DNA of 64,000 nucleotides from Cavia porcellus (Eukaryota > Chordata > Mammalia > Rodentia > Caviidae): the NCBI RefSeq assembly GCF_034190915.1, contig NW_026947486.1, positions 25,641,344 through 25,705,343 of the forward strand. Reading direction: 5' to 3'. Both the position numbers and the translations under genes were made by a program. Of this stretch, positions 38,193 to 50,394 are shown one piece after another. The notes below the pieces were generated by a model. That model worked only from the letters and a program-made list of their open reading frames with translations, ran no database searches and had not been told where the DNA came from. The first letter of the stretch is position 1; each line of letters opens with the position of its first letter.

Positions 38193-39360
38193 ATAACAAG
38201 GAACCAGGAAGTAACAATTCAAAGGCTAGAAGACGACAAGAGGATCTATAACTTAAGAATAAAAAATGTGAGCGAAGAAGCAGTAGTAACCACAAATGAA
38301 ATACAAAGCCTATTCACAGAAATAATTAAATAAAACTTCCCAAGCATAGGAAAAATAAATGATATCCAGATAAATGAGGCATACAGAACTCCAACCAACT
38401 ATAACCAAAAACAGATCTACACCCAGACATATAATAATGAAGGCCCCAGAAACTCGCCACAAGAACAGAATATTAAAAGTGGTCAGAGAAAAGAAGCAGA
38501 ATACCTATAAAGGAAAATCAATCAAAATAACAACAGATTTCTCAACACAAACTATCAAATCAAGAAGAGCCTGGAGTGAGGTACTCCAAACCTTGAAAGA
38601 AAATAACCTCCAATCCAGAATGAGGTACCCTGAAAAACTCTCTCTCAAAATTAATGGAGAAACAAGATGTTTCCAAGACAAGGAGGAACTGTGGGAGTTC
38701 GTAGCCACCAACCCAACCCTATAAAAAATACTGAAGGATATTCTAGAGAGAGAGAGAAAAAATACCAAGATTCCAACAACAATGGCAGAGAGGCCTCAAT
38801 GAATGGGACAGACAGTGGAATGAAGGAGAAAAGTGGACAAATAATAGCAGAAAAATAGAATAGCAGAAATGAGGCAGAGAATGTGGGCTATAATGTCTAA
38901 TATAGATAGCCTTGATATACTAACAAAAAGAAACACAGGCAGAATAGATTAGGAGTCAGGATCCATTGAGATGCTCTGAATAGGAAATACACTCTACCTG
39001 AAAGAGGGTTAATTAACCGAAAGTCAAAGATGAGAAAACAATGCTCTATGTGACAGGGAACCAGAGAGAAATAGGGACAATTTGTCCAACAGCTGCAGAT
39101 AGGTTAGAAAGTCATGACACTTTTGGGCAGTGGAGCACTACTCAGCTATAAGAAGAAAACCCTTGTGGCTTTAGTAAGTAAAGGAATACAGCGCAAGATC
39201 AAGTTCAAGGATAAAAAGGTTCAACACCACTTTGTCTAAAAACTAAAGGAATTAGTGGGACCTAATATATACAAAGCACCCTGAGAAAGGGAAAGAGGAG
39301 GAACTGCCTAAAAAAGGAAAGCAGAGGACATTGTTAATAGTGTATCAAGATTTAAAAGCC
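38193..39360 (+). mobile_element. Truncated, internally deleted L1
   Basis: It begins in mid-ORF1 (AACAAGGAACCAGGAAGTAA), directly after the tail of the preceding element. The ORF1 C-terminal half is open for 116 codons (38,374-38,724). ORF2 starts near 38,900 but jumps at about 39,110 to its last codons (GAGCACTACTCAGCTATAAG), so nearly all of ORF2 is deleted. Confidence 0.75.
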
Positions 39361-39545
39361 ACAGTAGTGACAATTTAAAGGTGGGTCTGGGATACATACA
39401 GAGTTTAAGGCAGCCTAGACTACATTGCAAGTTCCTTCTCAAAACCCCCCAAAAATAACACAATTGAAAAGCTATCAACATAAGCACATAGTTAACAAAG
39501 AAAGAAATTAAAAATAGCTTACAAATGTACAAAATCTATTTACAG

Positions 39546-39636
39546 TTAGGCAGGGAGACACGTGCCTCTAATCACATCACTTTGGGAGGCTAAGGCAAGA
39601 GAATGGTAAGTTCAACCTTACCTGGGCAACTTAAAA
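39546..39636 (+). mobile_element. B1 SINE, partial
   Basis: GGGAGACACGTGCCTCTAAT ... TTTGGGAGGCTAAGGCAAGA; the 3' half is lost. Confidence 0.65.
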
Positions 39637-39689
39637 AGGTATTTTGTAGCTGAGTTTTTTAAAAATTTATTTACTTTCTTCATAATTAA

Positions 39690-39965
39690 AGTAATCTAAG
39701 TGGAAACAATGATAAACAATGTTGGTCATGATACAGAGCAACAGCAACTTCACACACTCTGTAGTATGAAGTGGTACAACCACCAGAGAAACAACCTGCA
39801 GTATTTATAAATATATCTATCACATTTGCAAAAGTTAAATATAAAGATATTCACTGCAGCATTATTTCTAACAACAAAATACTGGGATCAAATGTTTAAC
39901 AATAGAGGATTACTTAAATAAATTGTATATCCATACACTGCATCACTAAACAGGCATGAAAAAGA
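39690..39965 (+). mobile_element. Ancient L1 3' fragment
   Basis: GCAGCATTATTTCTAACAAC and TATATCCATACACTGCATCA resemble the end of old mammalian L1 ORF2. Confidence 0.45.
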
Positions 39966-40059
39966 AGAAAACTTGTATAATTAAAAAATACAGTAAACAT
40001 TTAAATACAAACAAATTTATTAGAGTAAAAGACAACGCAATTAATCCCCCTGAAAACAC

Positions 40060-40440
40060 TTCTTATTGCTTTGAGCACACTTACCCATCATTCTTGCTGA
40101 CGGGTTTTTCCCATGTGCAAGTTAACATGGTAGTGGACAGCGCTTCCCTTCAGCCATAGTCAGCATTAACTCCCGCATTCTCTAGAGCCCAAAAGTTAAA
40201 CCTTCCACTTTGTGTGCACCAACATTCCTCCAATCAGCTGTCACGCTCCCCTTTAACTCTGACCCCTGTCAATTCCAAATAAATCCCACGGTTTTTTTTT
40301 TTCTTGAATGTTCCAGAGGGTGTTTGCCTCTCTCCAGCCGCTCTCCTGTGCCTGCAATAAAGGTTGCTTTGTTTCTACGTTTTCTCCCCTTTTGACTCTT
40401 TGGCATGGAGGACCAAACACTTGCCACTTTGTGAAGATGT
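40060..40440 (+). mobile_element. Solo LTR-like sequence
   Basis: TGTTTGCCTCTCTCCAGCCG, then CCTGCAATAAAGGTTGCTTT (polyadenylation signal) and a TCTCCCC tract have the look of the R/U5 part of a retroviral-type LTR. Ends not defined; no internal region seen. Confidence 0.45.
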
Positions 40441-40844
40441 TTTGGAAGCCCTTTCTCGTAAGTGCTTTTAGTTGCCATGTTGTAGTTATTTCTATATCTT
40501 GAATCAATTCAAAAGGTTTACCTTTCATGGTCATTTTGACAAGGGAGAAGAGCCAGAAATTACACTGTAACAGATTTGGTGAATAACATGCATAAGGACA
40601 CAACATAATGTATTTATGAACCTGCCTTTATGTTGGTAGTAGCATTACCAATGTTTTTAACATATCTCATAATGACACTCATCAAAGAGAACTTAGAGAA
40701 CTTTTAAAAATAGCAAGGAGATGGAATAAGTGAATTCAAAGCAAAAAGAAGTATTTTGAGAGTAATTAATGGCAATGTCTATTACTATGATCATTTTTTA
40801 AATTTAAATATTTACCATGTTGTTTTGTTTTTTCGTTTTGGGGG

Positions 40845-40926
40845 TTTTTTTTTGGTACCAGGAATCAAATTCAGGACCATGTGCCTTCCAGGCAGGCATT
40901 GAGCTGCTGCACTACCTTCTCAGCCC
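40845..40926 (-). mobile_element. ID SINE, minus strand
   Basis: TTTTTTTGGTACCAGGAATC ... CTTCTCAGCCCTC. Confidence 0.83.
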
Positions 40927-41154
40927 TCACCATGAACTTTGATCATACCTCATATATATACTCCAAAATGCATGTTAAGAATTTCAAATGAAAGTATATT
41001 TTAATTTGTGTCAAAAAAGTATATGTTTGTGTATACAAAAATTATTCTTGAAAGAATGCAAAAGAGTGGTTGGCTTAGGAAAAAAAACCTCAGAGATTTG
41101 AGATAGAGAAAAGACTTATGATCTTTAAATAAATTCATCAAAGATAGTAAGTTA

Positions 41155-42660
41155 TTCTTAACTTGAAATTATACTATAAAGCTACTGTGGTAAAACAGTG
41201 TGGTACTAGCAAAAAATACAGACCGAAGATCAATGGAACAGGTTAAACACTCAGCCACCTTATCTTTGACAATGGTGCCAAACACATTCATGGCAAGAAA
41301 GACAGCCTCTTCAAGAAATGGTGTTACAAAAACTGTCTCTGTGCATGCTGAAGATTAAAGTTGGACCCATATCTTTCACCATGCACCAAACTAAATTCAG
41401 AATGGAACAAAGATGTAAATATTAAAAAAGAAACATTAAATCAGCTGGAAAAGAGAATAGGTAAAACTCTTGAAGATATTGGTATAGGAAAAGACTTTAA
41501 TGAACAAAATACCGATTGCATAGGAACTGTCACAAAAAATCGACAACTGGGATCTCATGTTACTGAAAAACTTTTGCACAACAAGAAAAATCACCAACAG
41601 AGTGAAAAGACAACCCACAATGTAGGAGGAAATGGTTGCCAGCTCTTCCTCAGACAACGGATTACTATGAAAGAATACATAAAAAACTCAAAAAAAAATC
41701 AGCTCTCCCAGATTTAAAAACGCAATGCAATAAAAGGGAATCTGAGATGAATACATACTTCTCAGATGAAAAAATGTTCAACATCACTGGTCATTCAAGA
41801 GATGCAAATTAAAACAACACTGAGATTCCAGCTTACCCTCAAAAGAATGGCCATTATCAAGAAATCAACCAATAACAAATGCTGTAGAGGCTGTGGGGGA
41901 AAAAAACCCTTCTTCACTGTCAGTGGGAGTGTAGACTGGTGCAGCCACTGTGGAAATCAATGTGAAGATTCCTCAAAAAACCAGAATTGGAAGTCCCATT
42001 TGACCCAGCAATTCCCATTCTGGGTATTTTCCCAGAAGAACTAAAAACATTGTACCACAGCAATATATGTGCACCAACGTTCATAGCAGCACAATTTGTA
42101 ACAGCTAATCTTGGAAACCACCTAAATGTCCACTGACTGAGGAATGGATAAAAAAGATGTGGTAGTTTTATACAGTGAGTACTACTCAGCCATAAAGAAG
42201 GACAAATTTGGGACTTTTATAGATAAATGGGTGCAACTTGAGATCATACTTATAAGTGAAATAAATTATGCATGTGTAAACATCATATCGTCTCAGTGTG
42301 AGATCCTGATATATATTTTATATATATATATAATATATAAAATATATATATATTATATATATAACTATATATATAATATAGTTAAGATAGTTATACTACT
42401 GATTTCGCTGAGTTCACTGAAGAGAAAGGTTCGTACTGGTACAGTTTAGACAATTGAATGCAAATGTCTTGTTCACTGAGTGACTGATTTGGGGATATCA
42501 ATGTGCAATGTATGTATCATTGTTGTCTAAATAATCTAATAACACTTTTAATTATGGGAAACCTGAACAGTGTGAAATGTATGTACCATTGTTGTCCCCT
42601 GATTATTGTGTTTTGAAATTTTGTTTTTTTTTTCTCTTTGAAATAAAATGGATTTGGGAA
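41155..42660 (+). mobile_element. 5'-truncated L1 (last third of ORF2 plus 3' UTR)
   Basis: It starts at the TTGAAATTATACTATAAAGC block after the reverse transcriptase. The longest open pieces are 41,361-41,717 and 41,766-42,044. The 3' UTR ends TTTGAAATAAAATGGATT. An (AT)n tract at 42,309-42,385 lies in the 3' UTR. Confidence 0.88.
42309..42385. repeat. AT-only tract inside an L1 3' UTR
   Basis: Mixed ATATAT and TATAATATA with strong self-complementarity. Confidence 0.9.
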
Positions 42661-42844
42661 AAAAGTTTAAAAAATAATCTATGTAACACTTTTAACTATA
42701 GGAAACTTGAAATAAAGTAACACTTTAATTACAGGGAACCTGAAAATGGTCCAATGAATTAAAAACCAGAGAAGAGTTATTTACTCATTAATTTTAATAT
42801 TTATTATTTTATTCAATTGATATATTAACTTTTTAATATTAGGG

Positions 42845-42928
42845 GGTTTTTTTGGTACTGAGAATTGAACTCAAGACTCTGTGCTTGCCAGGCATGTACT
42901 TATGCCACCAAGCTATATCCCAGCTCTC
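42845..42928 (-). mobile_element. ID SINE, minus strand, diverged
   Basis: TTTTTTTGGTACTGAGAATT ... AAGCTATATCCCAGCTC. Confidence 0.78.
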
Positions 42929-43422
42929 AATTTCTTTTAATAAGGAGAGTTTAGTTAAAAAAAATTGATTGCAAAAGAAATACATGCCAATTCAAAATTT
43001 TTTTCATTCTTAAGTTTCCTTTTCTCTTCAATAAGAGAATTAAATTTGCTGAACATTAAGATTCCTTCCAGTTCTAGCTTTTCTTAGGTACATGTAAATA
43101 TCGTCTCCTGACTTAGGGAGAACACTGCTTCCCAACTAGTAGAAATTTGTTGTTGTAGTTTTTGGAGGTGCTGGAGACTGATAATTCACAGCCTCATACA
43201 CGCTAGGACATGTTTTTATAAGTAGACCCAAAGGTACTATGTACATCAAATAGAATTCTCTAGCTATTTCTCAGAAACTGACCAAAACATAAGTTCCCAA
43301 GAGGAAAGTTGGAGGGCTCAAAAGACATTCACAAATGGAAAAAGAATATAATGGCACAGCCAATAGGAAAGCTGGGAAGAGATGAATCTCAGCCTCTCAA
43401 ATCTCCTTCTTCACTAGCTCTT

Positions 43423-43506
43423 TTTATCAGTACCGGGGATCGAACTCACGACTGCCTGCTTGCAAGGCAGGCACTTATGCGCTGCTGAGCTAAATCCCCA
43501 GCCCCC
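43423..43506 (-). mobile_element. ID SINE next to a PHF8 donor site, 14-bp target-site duplication
   Basis: Young body (CCGGGGATCGAACTCACGAC in reverse sense). The duplication CTTCACTAGCTCTT is at 43409-43422 and 43507-43520. Same orientation as PHF8. Confidence 0.94.
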
Positions 43507-43537
43507 CTTCACTAGCTCTTAGAGCAGGAGTCCTCAC

Positions 43538-43646
43538 CTGTCAAAAGTTCTACTCCTCAGTTCTCGAATAAACATAGGACTCCCAGTCTTCACAGGTTTC
43601 CCTTTGTGTGTATCATGCCCTTTTGAAGATCCACGTCGTTTTTTCA
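43538..43646 (-). CDS. PHF8: PHF8 coding exon: basic linker after the PHD finger
   Basis: 109 nt encoding Met62 to Asp97 plus two bases of Ser98. It begins [20 protein letters not shown], the lysine/arginine-rich linker between PHD and JmjC that sets their relative orientation in PHF8. Against human (from memory), Thr to Met and Val to Ile changes are visible in [11 protein letters not shown]. The donor is GTGAGG. An ID SINE begins 32 nt into the downstream intron. Confidence 0.96.
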
Positions 43647-44034
43647 CTACACCAGAAAAAAATATGAAATCATGAATTAGAAAGGCCATGTATGAACTAT
43701 GAGTCCAAGAATAAATGCCTCTCAGATCCTTCCTCTCTTCCTACTTAATAATCCCTCTGAGAATCTGGAGTCAGAATCCCTCAGAGAATAGCAATGCCCC
43801 TGATGAAGTCAGGTGCTTTTCTATGCAAGCCCTAGGAACAGGGGGACTACAGCTATGCAATTTCGACTTCTCAGTGAGGCAGCTTCCAGTCTGCAGGGAC
43901 TGTGTAAGACTTTTTTGTTTCTTGAAGATGGTGAATTTGAAGCACTTAGACAAAAGTAATTATATCTACAAGGTACCTCTGCTTTTGTCTCTGCTTTGGA
44001 AAACCTTTTGATAGAAACCATAAGATCTACTTAC

Positions 44035-44120
44035 TAATGGAAGGCCCATGTAAGACCTCACAGTTGGGACAGTGGTAGAGGTCAATTTCAGCAGCCTTCT
44101 CCTCTTCAACACCAACACAA
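44035..44120 (-). CDS. PHF8: PHF8 coding exon: C-terminal half of the PHD finger
   Basis: 86 nt encoding residues 33 (part) to 61 and the first base of Met62. It provides Cys34 and the closing zinc pair Cys50 and Cys53 (HCPNC), completing the PHD finger. The acceptor TTTTTTCTAG precedes 44120 and the donor GTAAGT follows 44035. Residue 44 is Glu; I recall Asp in human. It is separated from the first coding exon by a 17-kb intron and from the next exon by only 388 bp. Confidence 0.96.
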
Positions 44121-44411
44121 CTAGAAAAAAGAATATCAACACTGTTTTAATTTTCTTTTTATAAAGTCTAGAATATTGCTGTTAGTACTATTAGTACATG
44201 TGTCTATTTACATTTAAATTAAGTTTCAGAAAATTTAAAATGCAGTCCCTGTACCACAATAACTATATTTGAAATATTCAATAGTCACATGTGTTTAGTA
44301 GCCACTATATTGAGCACAGTATGAAATATTTTTATCCATGCAAAAATTCTACTGGTCTCAAAATTATAATAGAACTATGCACTATTAAGCTCCATTAAGA
44401 CTCAGAAAAAT

Positions 44412-44493
44412 TGCCAGGGATATAACTCAGTGGCATAAGTGAGCTTAGCAAGCACAAGTTCCTGAGTTCAATTCCCAGTACCAAAAAAAAAAG
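44412..44493 (+). mobile_element. ID SINE
   Basis: GCCAGGGATATAACTCAGTG ... GAGTTCAATTCCCAGTACC poly(A). Confidence 0.83.
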
Positions 44494-45435
44494 CCTCAAA
44501 CCTAGAAAAGATTCTAGAGCAATGTTATTTAACAGACATGTACTTTTAAATGTTATAGTCACACTACAAAAAGCTAAAAAGAAACAGATAAAATTTTAAA
44601 CTTTATTGAGGTACTTTACTACATAAAACACTAAAAATATTTTGTAGTCAACATGACTATTAAGATACTTTGTTACATGAAAAACACAAAATATTTTATA
44701 GTCAATAGTGGTTGTAAATAAAGGATTATAGGGAGACATTTTTGCCTCCTTATCTGTATTTTCTGTCTTTACAATGAACTTGTGTAATTTATTGCATAAC
44801 ATAAAGTTTTAAAAAGATGTACTGTTTTGAAATTTTGAGTTTGCATGTATTCAAGTTGGTAATCTCACAAAATTAAGTCTTTTCTTTATCAAGGAAGACA
44901 GCCCTTTAAAGAACTCCTGGATAGATTAAACTCCTAAAATCTTTCGTCAGCTAGTTACAACAGGGAGCATAAAATATAGAGGGGCTCAAATTGTTTCAGT
45001 CTAGATCAGTGGTGGCTAACCTATGGCACTTATGTAATCTCTGAAAGCTCTAACATGTTTGTAATCACTGGTCTAGATTATGCTCATAAACTTGCTGGAA
45101 TTATAAGTGTGCGCCACCACATCTGCCTTAATTCACTTTATAAAAAGACTTGGCAATTAAAGGGCAAAAATAAACCTAATTCTTTGCCACAAAAAGTCAA
45201 AAGAGCACTATGCTAGTACCCTATCTGATTAAAGCTGTACATTCTCCCTGACACTCCTATCGTGTCTGGGCTCTAGACAGACATTTCCCTCACCCTCCAA
45301 TGAGACTTCAAGATCATTTCTCTTCTACCCTGATGTAATATTTTCAGCTCCTCTGATTTTCAACCATACAGTCATACTACCTCATATTCCTCTTCATCAC
45401 TGCCAGTTATCCATTTCACTAACACACCCTTCACT
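44494..45435. other. PHF8: PHF8 intron 2, mostly unique sequence
   Basis: A pair of near-repeats at 44,622-44,660 and 44,665-44,705 (TACTTTACTACATAAAACAC and similar) and a B1 fragment at 45,095-45,130. Otherwise nothing recognised. Confidence 0.45.
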
Positions 45436-45439
45436 TGCA

Positions 45440-45500
45440 CTCCTCCTACTCAGCCTCCCAGAGTGCTGGAATTATAGGCGTATGCCACCATGCCCAGTAG
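45440..45500 (-). mobile_element. B1 SINE fragment, minus strand
   Basis: CAGCCTCCCAGAGTGCTGGA followed by GCCACCATGCCCAG. Confidence 0.7.
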
Positions 45501-45835
45501 TACACACTTCTTTTACTTTTTTTAATTTTTTATTTTTATTAGTACTTTTGAACTGCATAATTATTACATTTTTCACAGGGAGTTGCTACATGTACATAAC
45601 ACAGCTTAAATTTTACACTCCCTTTCACCCCCAACATCCCTCCTTCAATCTCTTGGTCCCCTTCCCTTTTACAAAAGATCTATTTCTTATTATTATCTCC
45701 CTTTCATTTTGCTCTTTATATTTGGGAGTTTCCATACAAGAAAAATCATGTGATATTTAAGCTTGTGTGTCTGACTCATTTTACTCAATGTTATGGTATA
45801 AAGATGCATCCATTTTCATAGAAATTACTTAAGTT

Positions 45836-45944
45836 GGGGCTGGGGATTTAGCTCAGTGGCATAAGCACCTGCCTTGCAAGCAGGCGGTCATGAGTTCAAT
45901 CCCCGATACTGATAAAAATGAAAAAGACAAAAAAAAAAAAAGAA
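45836..45944 (+). mobile_element. ID SINE inserted in the antisense L1
   Basis: Young ID. Duplication GAAATTACTTAAGTT (45821-45835) versus GAAATTATTTAAGTT (45945-45959), one mismatch. Confidence 0.93.
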
Positions 45945-46499
45945 GAAATTATTTAAGTTTATCCTTCTTTATGGTAGAATACTACTTCATTGTGTTTAAC
46001 AATCATTTTCTTTACCCATTCATCTGTTGAACATATAGGCCTCTTGCAGTATTTAGCTTTTATGAATTGCACTACTATAAACATGGCTATGTACACATCG
46101 CTGTAATATGATGTCTTTTTAAACCTTTCAGGAAGATACTTACAAGGGGAATAATGGAGTTGAAAGGAATCTAGTTTTAGTTTTTTGAGGCGTGACCACA
46201 CTGATTTCCATAATGGTGTGTTACTTCATATTCCCACCAACAAAGTAGAAGTGTTCCTTTTTCATAACATCTTCACCAATATTCATTAATATTTGATTTC
46301 TTAATGATAGCTATTCTTCCTCGAGTAAGATGGAATCTCAGTGTTATATCAATTTGCATTTCTCTAATGGGCAAAGATGCTGAACATTTCTTCATGTATT
46401 TATTGGTTATTTATATTTCTCTTAACAAATGTCTGCTCATTTCAGTTGGCCATATTTTGACCGAGTATTTGTTTTTAGAGGTCTAATTTCCTTGAGTTC

Positions 46500-47180
46500 T
46501 TCATTTACTCTATAACCGTAACCCAAAGAGCTGAAGTTATCATACTACAATGATACCTGCATACCAGTGTTTATAGCAGCACAGTTTGTAATACCTAAAT
46601 CCTGGAAGCAGCCTGCATACCCATCAATGGATAACTAGATAAACAAAATGTGGTATCTATATATAATGGAATACTACTTGGTTATATAGAATGAGAAATT
46701 TGAGGCATCTGTAGGAAAATGGATGCACCAGGAAAATATGTTGAGTGAAATAAATCAGACACATAAGCTTGAATACCATATAGTAGCCCTCATTTGGAAT
46801 GAGGCAAAGTACAAAGAAAATTATCGATAAAAAAAAAAACTGATAGAAAGGGACAGATCTCATCCAAAAGGGAAATGCTCCAAGGAAATGAAGAAAGAGG
46901 GAAAGAGAAATGACACGAATAAAGCTGGACCACAAACAGTCACCTAATAACTCAAATTAATGTAAACAGTATAAGACATACTTATACTGTGCTAAGAAAA
47001 AAAGTATTAACAGGTATCAAAAAGATGATTGGGGAACCAGAGGAGGAGGGAGAGAGAAAAGGAAGCAGATTTTAAAAATAAAACAAACTGTATGTACATG
47101 TAACCACTTCCCAATCTGCTATAATTGTAAGCTGCATGAATTACAAATGTGCTGATAAAATAAAGCAAAATAAAAGACTG
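46500..47180 (+). mobile_element. Plus-strand L1 3' fragment
   Basis: ORF2 C-terminus and 3' UTR of the same old L1 family as 14,024-14,868, ending GCTGATAAAATAAAGC. It sits between the two halves of the antisense L1. Confidence 0.8.
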
Positions 47181-48584
47181 CTTTCACTGTGCCTCCTTGG
47201 TTCTAGTATATTGTACTGGTATTATCATTTCATTCTAAAAACTGTCAAAGAATGTGTAGTCTGCTGTTAAGTGGCAGGCTCTATTAAGTCCTTTTAGTCA
47301 AAAAGTTGGTTCAATGCTGATATTTATTGATTCTTTAAAATCTAGCTATCTACATGTGACAGTGGATATTTAGGTCTCTCACCATATCTGTGTTAATGTT
47401 TATAATATTTACGTCTACTAGTGTGTGTTTTATTAAGTTAGGTACACCAGTATTTGGTGGATATGCATTCATAATTGTTATCTCTTCCTGTTCAATTGTT
47501 CCCTTGACCACTATGTTGTAACCTTCTTTGCCTCTTCGCATCAGTTTTAGCTTAAAGTTGACTTTCAGAAAATAGCATAGCTATTCCTGACATTTTTTGG
47601 GTTCCCACTGCATTGAATATTGTTTTCCGGCCACTGATTTTTAGACCATGAATTTCATTTTGGAATAAATATGTATCTTATATATAGCATATCCTTGTGC
47701 TTTGTTTCTTGACCTGCCAATTTGTTTCTGCCAATTTTTATCTTTTGAGTAGTGAATTGACACTATTCACATTGACAGTCATTATTAAAAGGTATCAGCT
47801 TATGGCTGTCATTGCATTATTTTACTGTTCCTGATTCCCTTTCTTTTCCCTCTATTTAACTGCTCACTATGCGTGGTGTATTCATTCTGTTACACTTTTT
47901 GGCATTGTTGGCTTCATTGGTCCCTTTTGAGGATATCTTTGAGAGTTGTTTTTGGAGTGCTGGTTTGAAAGTCGTAAGTTTCTTAATGTGCTCTTTGTCA
48001 TGGAAAGACCTTATTTCTCTATCAATTTTTAAAGATACTTTTGCAGGATATATCATTCTTGATTGGAAGTTGTTTTCTTTTAGAGCTTGAAATGATTCAC
48101 TCCACATTCTCTTAGTCTTTAAGGTTTTGCTGAGAAGTCTGCTAGAATTCTAACGGGTTTACCTTTATAAGTGATTTGTTGTTTTTCTCTAACAACTTAA
48201 GACTGTCTTTGTGTTGGACTACTGGGATTTTGAATGTAATGTGTCATGGAGTTTTCTAATCATGATTTTTTGGGGTTCTATATACATCTGTATGTTAAAT
48301 TATTTCCCATATTTCTAGTTTCCTGCTATGAGTTCTAGATTATTCACTAACTCCAATTAATCTTAGTCTTTTTCTAGCAGTTGTTGAGTCCATTTCCCAT
48401 ACTCCTGCATTGTTTTTAAGGTACTGTATCACTGAATATGTGGTCACAGGCATCAACCATCATCTTCAGGTTCTGACACTATCTTCACAATGGTCCCTTT
48501 CATTGCTCATACTTCCAACAAAATTTTGAATTTCCTGAATTTCTGTATGTTGTCACGAGTTTCCATGAACTCAAATTCTCTTTA

Positions 48585-48990
48585 AAAACTTTTATTTTTA
48601 TTAATACACGTTTACACTGCATGATGATCACATTCCTCATTAGTTGGTACACGTACACAACTTAATTTTTTTTATCTACAAGCCTCTTCCCTCCCTCTTT
48701 GTATGTTTATTATTATTGTGTGCAATACATGTTTATATTCCCTGTGAGAAGTAAATACATGTACATCACATATCTTAATTTCTCTTTTCATCTCCTTTTC
48801 CTTCCCTCATTCCCCTCTCCATGCATCCCTTCATCTCTTTCCCTTTTTTTGTATGTTTATCATACATATTATTTACATTCCTTATATGGAGTTGGTACGT
48901 GTAACATACTTCAATTCCTTTTTTTCCATCATTTATCTCTTTCCTCTATCCTTTCTCCCTCTATCTATTAAGTCCCTTCTCTGTTAACAA
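48585..48990 (-). repeat. Three tandem ~130-bp pyrimidine-rich units
   Basis: Each has a TTTGTATGTTTAT(C/T)AT-like or TTTTATTAATACAC start, a TTTA(C/T)A(C/T)T...GTACA(C/T)(G/A)T block and a CCTTCCCTC-type end. The same motif occurs once at 45,525-45,680 in the antisense L1 3' region, so this may be L1 3' UTR. Confidence 0.5.
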
Positions 48991-49121
48991 TGATCCATCT
49001 ATACACTCATACACTCTGCAGAGGGTGCACTGGGGGCAAAGGGAGGAGGTACTGTCACCACAATGGCATGGAAAACCAGTATCTTCATCCATTAATAAAG
49101 GTAGGAAACAACATAGTTTTC

Positions 49122-49210
49122 ACCCAGGCATGGTGGTGTATCCCAGTAATCCTAGCACCTGGGAGATAGGAAGAAGTGCTATGAATTTAAACTCCACCTA
49201 GGCAACTGAA
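49122..49210 (+). mobile_element. B1 SINE, partial
   Basis: CAGGCATGGTGGTGTATCCC then CTAGCACCTGGGAG. Confidence 0.7.
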
Positions 49211-49786
49211 TATTTTTCTTTCATTCATTCAAACACATCAGAAAAATCCAAGTGAGTTTCTGGTTTCCTATAAGGACCCTGGACAGACAGACCACAATCT
49301 AAAAAACCAGTAGTGGAGCCACCCATCATTCTTACCGGTGGTTCCCACAGCCTCCAAATATATAGGTCTTAGAGGAGTGCAAAGGACGCTGTGCAAGTTC
49401 CAGTACCCTTGGAAGGTTTCTCTTTTGTCCACCCAATAGAAGGACATGAATTTGATACATAATTGACTTCCATAAATTCTGAATACATCAATAAAAAAAG
49501 TTCGTATCAACTGATCAAACATATCAAAAACAGGTTATTTATATCTCCCATAAAAATCAAGAACTCTCCTGTCACCACCACCAAGTCACTGTTCCACTGC
49601 TGTTTTCCTTTATACCAAACTCCCCAAAATGGAGTCATTCCTGATGATTTTGTTTCACAATCCTAATCTATCAACAAATCCTATATCAATATTGTTGAAA
49701 ATCTAACCTATTTTATGCTGCAAATCACTACTATCTTAACTAGACTAGTGCTTCTCATATTTTAGGGAATATAAGAGACATTTAAG

Positions 49787-50097
49787 AGCCAGAAAAAGTA
49801 GCGCATGCCTGTAATCCTAGCACTCAGAAGACATAGGCAGGAAGATCACTGTGCACTTCAGGCCAACCAGGGCCACATAGGGAGTTCAGGCAAGCCTGAA
49901 CCACAAAATGAGACACTGTCTCAAAAAAAAATCCACCAAAACAACTCAAATTGGGCTTGGTGATGCATGTCTGTATTCCCAGCACTCAAAAGGCTGAGGC
50001 AGGAGAATTTCTGGGAGTCTAAGGCCAGCCTAAGCTACATAAAGCAAATTTAAACCTGAACTACAGAGCAAAGCCCTGTGTCAAAACAAACAAAAAT
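49787..50097 (+). mobile_element. Two B1 SINEs in tandem
   Basis: First copy 49,787-49,935 (GCGCATGCCTGTAATCCTAG), second 49,951-50,097 (GATGCATGTCTGTATTCCCA). Each has its own A-tail. Confidence 0.83.
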
Positions 50098-50394
50098 CCT
50101 CAAAAATAAAATTGAGCTAGGGCTGTAGCTTGGTTCACAGGTCATGGGTTTATTTCCTAGCATGGAGAGAAGGGGAAGGAAGATACAAGATCTAGAGGCT
50201 TTGTCAAAATACAGATTATTGGGCTTCACCGTAACCCTAACGCTAGAGATCCTGCTTCAGTAAGTCTGGGGTGATACCCATAAATGTGTATTTCTAACAA
50301 GCTCCCAAGTGATGTGGATGTACTGGTCAGGAGACCACACTTCGAAGAATAAAGATCAATTTCAGCTCTCAAATCTTCCCTGCTTCCACTGTCT

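Larger units (their letters stand above)
45520..48580 (-). mobile_element. Antisense L1 with a sense L1 piece inside
   Basis: Minus-strand L1: 3' UTR and ORF2 C-terminus at 45,520-46,495; endonuclease region of ORF2 (EQEEITIMNAYPPN) at 47,185-47,860; ORF1 (SESFQALKENNFQSRMIYPA) at 47,860-48,120 and its 5' part to about 48,580. The middle of ORF2 is missing. A plus-strand L1 3' fragment occupies 46,500-47,180. Confidence 0.78.

Noticed and set aside
40253..40606. 117-codon minus-strand frame
   Set aside because: It is antisense to an LTR-like sequence and shows no domain similarity.
49268..49522. 84-codon minus-strand frame considered as a missing PHF8 exon
   Set aside because: Its translation does not match PHF8, and the PHF8 exons already join without a gap.
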